DNA of 64,000 nt from Paenibacillus sp. FSL R5-0490. Its GTDB lineage: Bacteria; Bacillota; Bacilli; Bacillales; Cytobacillaceae. Positions 32,465 through 41,069 of the stretch are shown here, piece after piece; position 1 is the stretch's first letter, and the number at the start of each line of letters is the position of its first letter. The notes beneath the pieces were generated by a model. That model saw only the letters and a list, made by a program, of their open reading frames with translations. It did not search any database and was not told the DNA's origin. Where the stretch lies: the NCBI RefSeq assembly GCF_001956215.1, contig NZ_MRTQ01000007.1:124001-188000 (forward strand). The letters run 5' to 3'. The translations under genes and the position numbers were made by a program.

Positions 32465-33799
32465 ATGGATCGATTTATTAATGAAATAAAAGCAGAGCTT
32501 GGGAACAACGGAGATTTTCATCTTCAAAGGGACTACCTTGCGGATGCTGCCGTGATGCTGCTGGGGTTTAATACACTCATCGATTTTATTAAAACGAGAA
32601 CTGTGCTTCACAAGCAGGCGGAGAGTATCCTTTTGCAGAATCAGCCTACTGAGGATTTATGGCGGGCCATAGGGGAAGTGTTTGAAGGGGATGTCCAAAA
32701 AGCCATTTCATCCATATATGAAGGCAAACTGGTAATCCATTTTGAAAACACCGACCGTTTTATCATTATGGAGCCTGTATCCGCTATGCTCGATCGTTCG
32801 ATTGATTCACCCACAAATGAAAATGTTATTCAAGGGGCATTGGATTCCTTTACAGAAGGAATCGATACTAATATCGGCATCGTCCGAAAACTCATGAATT
32901 CGGACGAAATCAGAATCGACTCTTTTTTAGCCGGCCGCAGCCGCAAAAACAAATTATCCTTGCTGTATTTAGACGGCCAAGCGGATGTGAATCTGGTTAA
33001 CAGCATTCGTGATCATATTGAAAAAAATATCCAAATGGAAGCATGTGATCTGCAGGGACTTGCCAAAATGCTGGGGTTTCCGTCTTGGAATGCTATTTCA
33101 AAGTTTAATACGACTGAGCTGCCCCATCATGCGGTTCAGAATCTGAAAAAAGGAAAAGTCGTTCTGTTCGCAGATCGATTGCCTTTTGCTCTCATTCTCC
33201 CAAGTCTGTTCTGGGATATGTTTGCTATTGAAAATGACCGGAATTTTCCTCTTCCTATTATGTTTGCCATTAGGATTATCAGAATCATCGGCATTCTGGT
33301 GACGCTGATCAGTCCTGGGCTTTATGTGGCTTTGGTCTCAGTCAATCCTGAAGTATTGCAGATTCAGCTTGCTTTATCAGTTGCCCAAAGCCGTGAGGGG
33401 GTTCCCTATCCGGCTTTGGTAGAAATTATTCTCATGCTTGTCATTCTTGAATTAATCCTGGAAGCAAGTGTAAGGCTGCCGAAATCCATTGGGCCCACCA
33501 TTACAATGGTCGGAGGAATTATCCTGGGACAGGCTGCCGTGGAAGCAAAATTAGTCAGCAATCTGCTGATCATCATTCTTGCCGCCACAACCATTGCCAA
33601 TTCAACCATCGTCGGATTTCAGAATGCTGTCTCCATTCGGCTGTTCAAATACGCCATTGTGCTTCTGGCGGCAATATTTGGCATCTTAGGGCTGGTTGCC
33701 GGCTTGGTTTTCATTTGCGCTTACCTGGCAAGCCTCAATACCTATGGAAAGTCCTATCTCTACTTAAATGTAAAAGGGAATGAAAGCAATGGCAGATAA
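32465..33799 (+). CDS. Spore germination receptor A subunit (GerAA/GerKA type)
   Basis: 444 residues, RBS AAGGGG. An N-terminal cytoplasmic domain (about 1-240, with the pattern FTEGIDTNIGIVRKLMNSDE and later CDLQGLAKMLGFPSWNAISK) is followed by five or six membrane helices. The family motif PFALILPSLFWDMFAIENDR occurs at the first helix, and VRLPKSIGPTITMVGGIILG further on. It is a little shorter than B. subtilis GerAA (482). It sits in the spore inner membrane and forms the germinant channel with the B and C subunits. First gene of a complete A-B-C operon. Confidence 0.94.
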   Translation: MDRFINEIKAELGNNGDFHLQRDYLADAAVMLLGFNTLIDFIKTRTVLHKQAESILLQNQPTEDLWRAIGEVFEGDVQKAISSIYEGKLVIHFENTDRFIIMEPVSAMLDRSIDSPTNENVIQGALDSFTEGIDTNIGIVRKLMNSDEIRIDSFLAGRSRKNKLSLLYLDGQADVNLVNSIRDHIEKNIQMEACDLQGLAKMLGFPSWNAISKFNTTELPHHAVQNLKKGKVVLFADRLPFALILPSLFWDMFAIENDRNFPLPIMFAIRIIRIIGILVTLISPGLYVALVSVNPEVLQIQLALSVAQSREGVPYPALVEIILMLVILELILEASVRLPKSIGPTITMVGGIILGQAAVEAKLVSNLLIIILAATTIANSTIVGFQNAVSIRLFKYAIVLLAAIFGILGLVAGLVFICAYLASLNTYGKSYLYLNVKGNESNGR

Positions 33800-34868
33800 A
33801 AGTTTGCATGTCATGCTGATGTACATCATCAGCCATTTGGGCCTGATTTTCTTTATGTATCCAGGCAATGTGATTTCTAGTACAGAACAGGGCCACTGGC
33901 TTCCTGTTCTGGTCGGCGTGATCATTCATTTCATTTTCATTTCTATTTATATGAAGGGACTAAGCTATTTTCCAAAAAAAGATATTATTCGCATCTATGC
34001 AGGGATTGGGAAAGGGACAGCTGTCTTCTTTATTGCCCCGGTTTTCTTATATTTCGGCATGATATTATTGATTACGCTCCGGGCTTATGCCGAAATTATT
34101 ACCATCGTCTTTTTATCAAACACTCCTTTATGGGCCATCATGCTTTTATTGATATCTATTTCGACCTATATAGCAGCCAGAGGAGTTGAAACCATTTTTC
34201 GCACAGGGCTTCTCCTATCCCTTTTATTTCTTCCCATTATCATCTTTATTTTCTTTACTTCTTTCCAAAACGTGGATTGGAGGTACATAGTTCCTTTAGA
34301 TGCAGATCTCGGATTCCTTATAAAAAGAACATACCTGGAAAGCTTTTTTGCTTTTTCCGGAGGCTTTCTGTTTCTCGGCTTTGTCCAGCCTTATTTCTCC
34401 TACGACAGAAAATATGTATTATGGGCTGCCGCATTCCTTATTCCCTTTTTCCTTTTTTCAGTCTATATTCCAGTCCTGACTTTTGGGCAGGCCACCTCAG
34501 CTACAACCTTCCTTCCATATGTTGTAGCCGTGGATGCCATCAATATTAATTGGCTTATGTTCGACAGGGTCACAATGTTTTTCTTGTTAAGCCTCATCTC
34601 CTTTGTAATGCTTTACCTTGCTCTTGTGTCCTGGAAAGCAATTCGAATCTTAAGTCATTACCTCCCTTCCATTAAACCGGTAAAATTGTTGCTTGCCCTA
34701 TCTGCCGCAGTCTATTTTTCATGTTTTTTAATCCCGGATTGGAAAGATGTCGAGAAATTATTTTGGTGGAATACGTTTCTGAGGTTCTACATTTTAATAG
34801 CCATTCCATTTTCAATTTATTTCTTTGGACGCCGCATGAAGAGGAAGGATAAAGATGAATCCATTTAA
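33789..34868 (+). CDS. Spore germination receptor B subunit (GerAB type, AAAP permease fold)
   Basis: 359 residues from ATG 33789; an ATG at 33780 is an alternative. Ten membrane helices of the amino acid/polyamine/organocation fold: the start MYIISHLGLIFFMYPGNVIS, AEIITIVFLSNTPLWAIMLL, and RFYILIAIPFSIYFFGRRMK at the end. B subunits bind the germinant (amino acid or sugar). It overlaps the A gene by 11 bp and the C gene by 14 bp, so translation is coupled. Confidence 0.93.
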   Translation: MADKSLHVMLMYIISHLGLIFFMYPGNVISSTEQGHWLPVLVGVIIHFIFISIYMKGLSYFPKKDIIRIYAGIGKGTAVFFIAPVFLYFGMILLITLRAYAEIITIVFLSNTPLWAIMLLLISISTYIAARGVETIFRTGLLLSLLFLPIIIFIFFTSFQNVDWRYIVPLDADLGFLIKRTYLESFFAFSGGFLFLGFVQPYFSYDRKYVLWAAAFLIPFFLFSVYIPVLTFGQATSATTFLPYVVAVDAININWLMFDRVTMFFLLSLISFVMLYLALVSWKAIRILSHYLPSIKPVKLLLALSAAVYFSCFLIPDWKDVEKLFWWNTFLRFYILIAIPFSIYFFGRRMKRKDKDESI

Positions 34869-35937
34869 TCTAAAATCTAAAGCACCTATTACTGTTTGTC
34901 TGCTTTTGACAATGATGACTTTAACCGGCTGCTGGGACATCAGAGATATCAATCATCGGACTCTTCCTGTTGTCCTTGGCATTTCTACTGTTGAAGACGA
35001 TCAATACAAGGTTTTTCTTAAAATCCCTGAACCTGTGGAAGGGTCTATGGAAGTGAGGATCGTATCCGGAACGGGGAAGACCATTTCCCATGCGGTAGAT
35101 GTCATCAGCCGAAACATGGAAACCAGCGTAGATCTGCTTCATGTAAAAGTCATCATGATAGAGCGGAAAACAGCGGAGAAAGGCATGAAAGACATCATCG
35201 CCGGTTTCATGAGATCACGGGAGGTATCACCAAAAGCACTAGTCACGATTTGTGACCAGAACATGGATGAATTTTTTTCGATACTCTCAGAATCAAAGAA
35301 TCTTAAAGGAACCAACATGTTCGATTATTTTGAAAAAAATGCAGGCTGGAATCCGGAGATTGCCCTTACAAGGATATGGGAAGTCTACCGCAGCATCCAT
35401 TCCTATACACGAGATGTAGCTATCCCCCTGATTGTGACGGGAGAAACGACAACTTACGAACAAGCAGGCTCTGCCGTTATTAAAAACGGAAAGATGGTGG
35501 AGCAGATCAGTAATGACGAAACCCTGCTATTCAATGCCTTTAATAATGAAAGCACCCATGGACAAATTGAAGTTCTGAATCACGCAAGCGTCATGATCAT
35601 CGGCAACTCCATGGACCACCATACAGACTTGACTGATAAACAGCCTTTTTTGGAAAGCCGGATCAACCTAAAGGTTGTCATCCTTGAAACAAGAGGCAAC
35701 ACATCCAGTGCCATGATCAAGAAAGAATTGAGCCACCTCCTCTCAAGCCGATTCAGCAGTATGTTAGCCACACTCCAGGAAAGCGAAGCAGACATTCTCG
35801 GCTTAGGCCAATTGTATCGCACTAAAATCGACCGAAAAGAGCTGAAAAACTGGCGGTCCATTTACTACCCAAACTTGAAATCTGATATCCAATTCAAGAT
35901 AGACATCCAAAATGAAGGGTACTTAAGAACAACCTGA
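34855..35937 (+). CDS. Spore germination receptor C subunit lipoprotein (GerAC type)
   Basis: 360 residues. Signal peptide with lipobox LTGC (C26), followed at once by the family hallmark WDIRDINHRTLPVVLGI. Internal landmarks are VDLLHVKVIMIERKTAEKGM and MRSREVSPKALVTICDQNMD. The C-terminal domain ends in LGQLYRTKIDRKELKNWRSI. It completes the receptor at the spore inner membrane surface. A hairpin follows the stop by 1 bp. Confidence 0.94.
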   Translation: MNPFNLKSKAPITVCLLLTMMTLTGCWDIRDINHRTLPVVLGISTVEDDQYKVFLKIPEPVEGSMEVRIVSGTGKTISHAVDVISRNMETSVDLLHVKVIMIERKTAEKGMKDIIAGFMRSREVSPKALVTICDQNMDEFFSILSESKNLKGTNMFDYFEKNAGWNPEIALTRIWEVYRSIHSYTRDVAIPLIVTGETTTYEQAGSAVIKNGKMVEQISNDETLLFNAFNNESTHGQIEVLNHASVMIIGNSMDHHTDLTDKQPFLESRINLKVVILETRGNTSSAMIKKELSHLLSSRFSSMLATLQESEADILGLGQLYRTKIDRKELKNWRSIYYPNLKSDIQFKIDIQNEGYLRTT

Positions 35938-35938
35938 T

Positions 35939-35957
35939 GGGACAGTGAAGCTGTCCC
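35939..35957. repeat. Dispersed palindrome, GGGACAG type (copy 4), probable ger operon terminator
   Basis: GGGACAGTGAAGCTGTCCC followed by TTTTC, beginning 2 bases after the GerAC stop. Confidence 0.75.
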
Positions 35958-36040
35958 TTTTCAGGTCAGGCGGGAATAGCATGATAATTTTGCTAAAATG
36001 AGGGGAACCAATCGGTTGCGGTTGCGCTGCTCGTCGTCGA

Positions 36041-36165
36041 TCTTCCATTCTGATGAGCCTTATTTTGCCTGATTAATACCGCTCGCTGCCGGTTTTTCCA
36101 ACTAATGGGTTCTGTTCTGCCTGATTAATGCGGCTCGCTAAACTATTTATCTCGATTAGTACCTC
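36041..36165. repeat. Degenerate intergenic repeat, 52-bp spacing
   Basis: GCCTGATTAAT followed by a GCTCGCT motif occurs at 36067 and again at 36119, exactly 52 bp apart. Weaker TAAT/TTAG echoes lie between and after (about 36100 and 36154). The sequence is unrelated to the GGTTCTGACTCT family. The 280-bp gap around it holds no open frame with a ribosome binding site. Confidence 0.55.
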
Positions 36166-36217
36166 TCATGTATTCAAACTCTTATGCCAAATGTGCATTC
36201 CATCCAATTCGCTTTGC

Positions 36218-36480
36218 TCACCCTAACTCCCCAGGCGGCAGATCCCCAAACTTCCCAATCTCCTTCATAAACGCCAGCCGTACCGTCCCAATCGGCCCAT
36301 TCCGCTGTTTGGCGAGAATAATCTCAATCGTATCCTTGCGGTCGGATTCCTTATAGTAATAATCATCACGGTATAAAAACGCTATCACATCTGCATCCTG
36401 CTCAATCTGCCCGCTCTCCCGCAAATCTGAAAGCATCGGCCGCTTGTCCTGCCTGCTTTCCACGCCCCTGCTCAGCAGCC
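36218..36480 (-). pseudogene. C-terminal fragment of a DnaB-type replicative helicase
   Basis: About 87 codons, readable from [18 protein letters not shown] through [20 protein letters not shown] and [20 protein letters not shown] to [17 protein letters not shown]. This is the last part of the RecA-like ATPase domain of DnaB/DnaC helicases, including the segment that carries the arginine finger region. Walker A, Walker B and the whole N-terminal and linker parts are missing. The fragment begins exactly where the GNAT gene at 36481 ends and has no RBS. A phage or duplicated-helicase remnant is the likeliest source. Confidence 0.8.
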
Positions 36481-36921
36481 TTAAGTTTGTAATCGCTTCT
36501 CCAGCACGATCTTATGCAGTCCTTTTTCATCGGTATAAGTTTCAATCACATCAAATCCATGCTTAATATTCAAAATCAGCATGCCTCTCCATTTGTTCAT
36601 CGTTTTTGTCCGGACCAGCTTATACCCCATTTCTTTTAGATATTCATGCTGCTTTTCCATTAGCATGGAAGCAAGGCCCTTTCCCCTGTATTCAGGATCC
36701 ACTCCGCCCAACCAACTATAAAAGGTCTCCTCATCAAGGGGGTATCCCATTTTATATCCAATCACTTTTTCTCCATCCATAGCTGCCTGCACCAGCAACT
36801 GAGGTTTGCTTTTCATCTTACTGACTAATTCTTCAGAATCGCCGAATATGTTCCTGTGAAGTTGCAGGATTCCTTTTAAAACATCATCCCCTGGCATTGA
36901 ATAAAAGATATTTAATTTCAT
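36481..36921 (-). CDS. GNAT-family N-acetyltransferase
   Basis: 146 residues with GGGAGG 6 bp before the ATG. The GNAT core motif [20 protein letters not shown] carries the acetyl-CoA pyrophosphate loop (R/Q-x-x-G-x-G/A as RGKGLA), after the beta strand [10 protein letters not shown]. The C-terminal [20 protein letters not shown] is typical of this family's final strands. The acceptor is unknown. It is joined directly to the helicase fragment, which may mark a recombination junction. Confidence 0.88.
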   Translation of the reverse strand: MKLNIFYSMPGDDVLKGILQLHRNIFGDSEELVSKMKSKPQLLVQAAMDGEKVIGYKMGYPLDEETFYSWLGGVDPEYRGKGLASMLMEKQHEYLKEMGYKLVRTKTMNKWRGMLILNIKHGFDVIETYTDEKGLHKIVLEKRLQT

Positions 36922-37080
36922 ATGTCCCTCCCGCTTAGAAAGCTCCTCTCCTTTAAATATAGCAGTTTTATACTACCGCCACCCTCTGCTATTAGTTTAT
37001 TACAGGCATCAAGTCTTAGGTCCTCTCTATCATTTTGAATATTTTAAATATTTTATATTTTTAATACCGAAACAAGATTG

Positions 37081-37086
37081 TATAAT
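37081..37086 (+). promoter_or_regulatory. -10 box of the M6 protease gene
   Basis: TATAAT, 37 bp upstream of the TTG start in very A+T-rich DNA. No convincing -35 at 16-18 bp, so it may need an activator or another sigma factor. Confidence 0.45.
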
Positions 37087-37122
37087 TTACCAGAATGCTA
37101 GAATTAAGGGAGGCGAAATAAG

Positions 37123-39090
37123 TTGAGGCAATTGAAAAAGTCTTTTATCTTCTTTGTTACATTGATTTTAATGACCATTTCTTCTGCGGCTTATGCAGAA
37201 AAGCCGGGTCTTGAAGATTTCCCGGAACCCGCAGATGTACAGTCCTGGGAGCTTCCTGAGGACATGACCTGGGAAGATTACCGGCCGGTGCCGGGAATTG
37301 ACTGGCGTACGGCTGATATTGAACCTGAAAGAGTATTACGGGGAGCGCTTGTCATTGTCGATTTTCCTGACCGGGAGTTTATTTTAAGTCAGCCGGAAGG
37401 ATCTGAAGTGGCAGGCAACCCTATTGGCACCGGCAATATTCCGCGGGATGAAATCGGCCAGTTCTGGGTGGATTTCCTGAACAAGCCGCAGCCGCTGAAT
37501 AATCATCGGACCATCAATGAATATTGGAGAGAAAATTCATATGGCAAATGGGCTGTTGAACTGGATTCATTCGGAACCTATCGGATGGACCACAATGAAT
37601 TCCAGTACGGACTGAACGAATTCGGACAGCAGGTCAATATGCCGGGAGAGTACCAGGCAAAAAATTTAAGAACTGAAGCAATGGAAAAGGCGCAAGCCGA
37701 TATCGCCGCTTCAGGCAAAAATTACGATTTCACCTTCATCCTGCATGCCGGATATGATGAGTCAGGTGTCTGGCAGGAATTTGGGGAAATGATGTTCCAG
37801 ACAGCAGAAGATGTGGCGAAGGAATTCGGTCCGCCTTTTGAAGGATTTCCGAATTCCGCCAATACCCGCTATGTCCCTTGGACTTCGTGGCTTGCCGCGA
37901 AAAGCATCTGGTCCAGTGCAAGCCGGGGCGTTTCCATCCAGGGTGAAAACGATGGAATGGGAACCTTCGCTCATGAATTTGGCCATATTATGAATTTGGG
38001 GGATAACTACAACAATCCATATGGAAAGCCTGTTTCCCGCTCCTATTCCGGACCTTGGGAATTAATGAGCCGGGGAAGCTTTAATGGTCCTGCAGGGCCT
38101 CATACACGCTGGATGGTGCTCCCTACACTAGGCGGATCAGCGCCGGCGCATCACATGCTCCGAAACAAAATCAAGCAAGGCTTCTTATCGGAAGATCAGT
38201 ACTTGAACATCAGCCGGGAGGAATTGGCTCAATCCGGACCTGTGTTTACTGATATCCTGGCACGTTCGGTACCGGCCGGTGAAGAGTTTGGCCGCAATGC
38301 CCTTCACGGCATCAACATCAGCATGGAAGATCTGACGCCAAAAAATTCACTTGAGGACGACTGGCGTGCGGACATGCAGCGCGGGGAAAAGTGGTACAAC
38401 AACTATACCGTGGAAGTGGTGGACCGTGTAGGATTTGACTCGTTCACTCCAGATTCCGGCGTTCTTCTTGCCAAAACCAAAAATTCGGAAGCAGCACCAA
38501 ACATCTGGGTCATCGACTCTCATGCAGAAGACATTAACCAGGTTGACTTTAAACGTCCTGACGGAACAGAAGCTATGTATTCAAAAGGGGATTACAGACA
38601 GCTTTCCGATTCCCTCTTCAAAGCAGGCACAGCAGATGGGGTTGTCAGCGAATATAAGGACGAGCATAACCGTCTTCACTTTTACATTTTAAATAAAAAG
38701 CTTGATAACGAAGGAGCCCTCTCCTATCGTGTCGCCGTCCGCCATATGGATGAGTCCGGCCCGACCGCAAGAGGCGTCTCAGCTGAAAACAGCAAAGTCC
38801 AATTTGCCGCTCCCGGCAAGGTGGCAGCCTATTCCTTCAAGGTAACCAATACGGGCAATGCTGCAGATCTTATCCGCCTTAATGCCAAGACGGAAGCCGG
38901 CTGGGAGCTCATGCTTGAGCATAATGTGATTGAAGTGCAAGCCGGTGAAACAGTGGAAGTTCCAGTTTACGTGAAAATTCCAAAAACCAAGCCTGTACCG
39001 ACAAGCCTAACATTTACAAGCACCTCTGAAACCGATCCTGCCAAAACGGATACTGTTACAAGACGTGTTGGCCCGGGTGCGGGGAAATAA
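37123..39090 (+). CDS. Secreted M6-type (immune inhibitor A-like) metalloprotease
   Basis: 655 residues from TTG 37123 (GGGAGG about 9 bp upstream). Signal peptide RQLKKSFIFFVTLILMTISS with an AYA cleavage site. The catalytic zinc motif HEFGHIMNLGDNY lies at residues 284-296 (HExxH plus NLGD). The C-terminal 100 residues form an Ig-like domain (PGKVAAYSFKVTNTGNAADL and VQAGETVEVPVYVKIP). There is no cell-wall anchor, so it is released. It is a possible nutritional or virulence-type protease; the substrate is unknown. Confidence 0.85.
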   Translation: MRQLKKSFIFFVTLILMTISSAAYAEKPGLEDFPEPADVQSWELPEDMTWEDYRPVPGIDWRTADIEPERVLRGALVIVDFPDREFILSQPEGSEVAGNPIGTGNIPRDEIGQFWVDFLNKPQPLNNHRTINEYWRENSYGKWAVELDSFGTYRMDHNEFQYGLNEFGQQVNMPGEYQAKNLRTEAMEKAQADIAASGKNYDFTFILHAGYDESGVWQEFGEMMFQTAEDVAKEFGPPFEGFPNSANTRYVPWTSWLAAKSIWSSASRGVSIQGENDGMGTFAHEFGHIMNLGDNYNNPYGKPVSRSYSGPWELMSRGSFNGPAGPHTRWMVLPTLGGSAPAHHMLRNKIKQGFLSEDQYLNISREELAQSGPVFTDILARSVPAGEEFGRNALHGINISMEDLTPKNSLEDDWRADMQRGEKWYNNYTVEVVDRVGFDSFTPDSGVLLAKTKNSEAAPNIWVIDSHAEDINQVDFKRPDGTEAMYSKGDYRQLSDSLFKAGTADGVVSEYKDEHNRLHFYILNKKLDNEGALSYRVAVRHMDESGPTARGVSAENSKVQFAAPGKVAAYSFKVTNTGNAADLIRLNAKTEAGWELMLEHNVIEVQAGETVEVPVYVKIPKTKPVPTSLTFTSTSETDPAKTDTVTRRVGPGAGK

Positions 39091-39100
39091 ATGATTAAAA

Positions 39101-39125
39101 AAGGGACAGGCCCGCCTGTCCCTTT
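39101..39125. terminator. Terminator of the M6 protease gene; GGGACAGG palindrome copy 5
   Basis: AAGGGACAGG-CCCGC-CTGTCCCTTT, 10 bp past the stop, between converging genes. Confidence 0.8.
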
Positions 39126-39133
39126 CCATTTGC

Positions 39134-39634
39134 CTACTCTCTTTCATGCAATTGGCTCTTATAAAACTTTAAAAATCCCACAAACACCATGACAGCGCCA
39201 ATCGTATTGCACGCTACTCTGATCCAATTGATCATCAGAAACTCCCTTGCGGTCTGTTTCAGAAATTCCACTGAATGAACACTCTGCCCCTCAATAAACA
39301 TAATTTCATTCCGCGGCCATTCAAATAGCATGGAGATGAGCCCCAGGAGAATCATGACAAGAATACTTCCCAGAACCCAGCGGCGTGCAGATTTTATTTT
39401 CCATACCAAAACCAGCGCGCCAGCCCCAGTGACCCAGCTCGCTAACCCAAGCGGCGGGAAAAACGTATGGGGACTCGCGACCTCCATAAAATCCATAGAG
39501 ACATCAAATGATTCCGGCACGTTATGAAAAATATTCGGATACACCATAAATACCTCCAGTATAAAAGCTCCCAGCATAATAAAGGTGATCCATAAATATG
39601 AAACCATAAAGAAATACGTCAGTTTTTGCTTCAT
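39134..39634 (-). CDS. Four-helix membrane protein (tentatively DUF1772-like)
   Basis: 166 residues with four hydrophobic segments (LTYFFMVSYLWITFIMLGAF, the LGLASWVTGAGALVLVW helix, WVLGSILVMILLGLISML and IGAVMVFVGFLKFY). The FEWPRNEIMF segment and the final NWIRVACNTIGAVMV recall DUF1772-type proteins, but the match is uncertain. Its ATG overlaps the end of the upstream gene (39631-39634), so the two membrane proteins are co-translated and probably work together. Confidence 0.7.
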   Translation of the reverse strand: MKQKLTYFFMVSYLWITFIMLGAFILEVFMVYPNIFHNVPESFDVSMDFMEVASPHTFFPPLGLASWVTGAGALVLVWKIKSARRWVLGSILVMILLGLISMLFEWPRNEIMFIEGQSVHSVEFLKQTAREFLMINWIRVACNTIGAVMVFVGFLKFYKSQLHERE

Positions 39635-40245
39635 TGCTTTTCCTCCTTCATCTTTTGTTTCTTCTTATACTGCCAGGCAGGTACCATCACTGCGGATAAG
39701 GCAGCCAGATAAAACGGCAGAAATTTAATCCCCACTGGCTGATCGAATAAATAGAAACTAATGATTCCAATTAGATTAGATAAAATAACTCCGGCTGTTA
39801 ATCCGCCGGCTGCTCCAGCCAATATCCAAACCAGCAGTCCTCTGTTTTTTTCTTTGGAGCGAACAGACTCATGCGGCGCCTTCCATATCTTTCGGACCGC
39901 AGCCGCGCCTGCCCCAAGAAACAGTACTCCCGCAACCGGATGAAACGCTCCAAGCCAGCTGATTTTCCAGCCCAGATTGGCTGTGAAATACATGGCAAAG
40001 AGCAGCAGAAAAACGACTATCATCTCCTTATAAATCCGCTTAAAAAATCCTCCTGCCAGTGCACTCAGCATCATCAGTACCGGAATGGCATAGCCAAACA
40101 AATGTACAAACATTTTATGGGCGGCCCATTTGGACGGGTCCCCAAAGATCGACATACCCGCAAGCAAAAACTGAACCAGCAGGCAGCCCAGATAAACCAA
40201 GCCCAATCCTATATAACTATTTTCAGCCAATGTTCTTTTTGGCAT
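39631..40245 (-). CDS. DUF6220-like membrane protein
   Basis: 204 residues. The N-terminal half has four helices with the pattern VYLGCLLVQFLLAGMSIFGD followed by a conserved histidine stretch WAAHKMFVHLFGY and GAFHPVAGVLFLGAG, resembling DUF6220 proteins. The C-terminal half adds two further helices and a lysine-rich tail (KKKQKMKEEKQ). Function unknown. A terminator at 40348 separates it from the two-component genes upstream. Confidence 0.7.
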   Translation of the reverse strand: MPKRTLAENSYIGLGLVYLGCLLVQFLLAGMSIFGDPSKWAAHKMFVHLFGYAIPVLMMLSALAGGFFKRIYKEMIVVFLLLFAMYFTANLGWKISWLGAFHPVAGVLFLGAGAAAVRKIWKAPHESVRSKEKNRGLLVWILAGAAGGLTAGVILSNLIGIISFYLFDQPVGIKFLPFYLAALSAVMVPAWQYKKKQKMKEEKQ

Positions 40246-40347
40246 TTTCTTTCGTCCCCTCTCCTGTTTTCTTTACAAAACCCATTCTAAGCGGGGGTTC
40301 TAACAGCACTCTTATCAATTTCTTACAGAATTATTAAATCCGGCAAT

Positions 40348-40380
40348 AAAAAAAGAACGCATAGAAAATCTATACGCTCT
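40348..40380 (-). terminator. Terminator of the two-component operon
   Basis: AGAACGCATAGA pairs imperfectly with TCTATACGCTCT, with TTTTTTT following on the minus strand. It abuts the response-regulator stop. Confidence 0.82.
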
Positions 40381-41069
40381 TACCGTTTAAATCGATAGCC
40401 CACGCCCCAAACCGTTTCGATATAGTCCGGTTCAGATGGGTCTTTTTCAATTTTCTCCCTCAGCCTTCTGATATGAACTGTCACAGTTGTGACATCCCCA
40501 TAGAAATCAAATCCCCAAACCTGCTCGAGCAGATGCTCTTTGCTGAAGACCTGGTTCGGGGAGGTAGCCATGAACAGCAGCAGGTCGAACTCTTTGGCCG
40601 TAAGGATTCTCTCTTGATTGCCCGCAAATACTTTCCGTGTACCCGGCTGAATCAGCAAATCCCCAATCCTGATGTCTTCATCCTTGCCGGGACCGCTGGA
40701 GGTAAGCCTGTCATAACGGGCTATATGCGCCTTCACCCTGGCGATCAATTGATTGGGATTAAAAGGCTTGGCAATATAATCATCCGCTCCCCTGCCCAAT
40801 CCCCGGATCATATCAATGTCCTCATTTTTTGCCGTCACCATAATAATGGGTATCTCTGAAACCTCCCTGATTTTCCTGCAGACTTCATAGCCGTCCATAT
40901 CCGGAAGCATCAGGTCCAATAGCACCAGCCGATAGGCGTTTGTTTTTAAGCGTTCCAGCCCTTCCTGACCCGTTGCCGCAATATCTGCCTCATACTGGTT
41001 CAATTCCAGGTAATCCCGTTCGAGCTCAGCAATACTAAGCTCGTCTTCAATGATTAAGATTTTTTCCAA
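40380..41069 (-). CDS. OmpR/PhoB-family response regulator
   Basis: 229 residues. Receiver: IIEDELS acidic pocket, phospho-aspartate in LVLLDLMLPDMDG, lysine in GADDYIAKPF. Winged helix C terminus: LLEQVWGFDFYGDVTTVTVH, RRLREKIEKDP and the final WGVGYRFKR. It follows the kinase gene with no gap. The regulon is unknown; the two membrane genes beyond the terminator are candidates. Confidence 0.93.
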   Translation of the reverse strand: MEKILIIEDELSIAELERDYLELNQYEADIAATGQEGLERLKTNAYRLVLLDLMLPDMDGYEVCRKIREVSEIPIIMVTAKNEDIDMIRGLGRGADDYIAKPFNPNQLIARVKAHIARYDRLTSSGPGKDEDIRIGDLLIQPGTRKVFAGNQERILTAKEFDLLLFMATSPNQVFSKEHLLEQVWGFDFYGDVTTVTVHIRRLREKIEKDPSEPDYIETVWGVGYRFKR

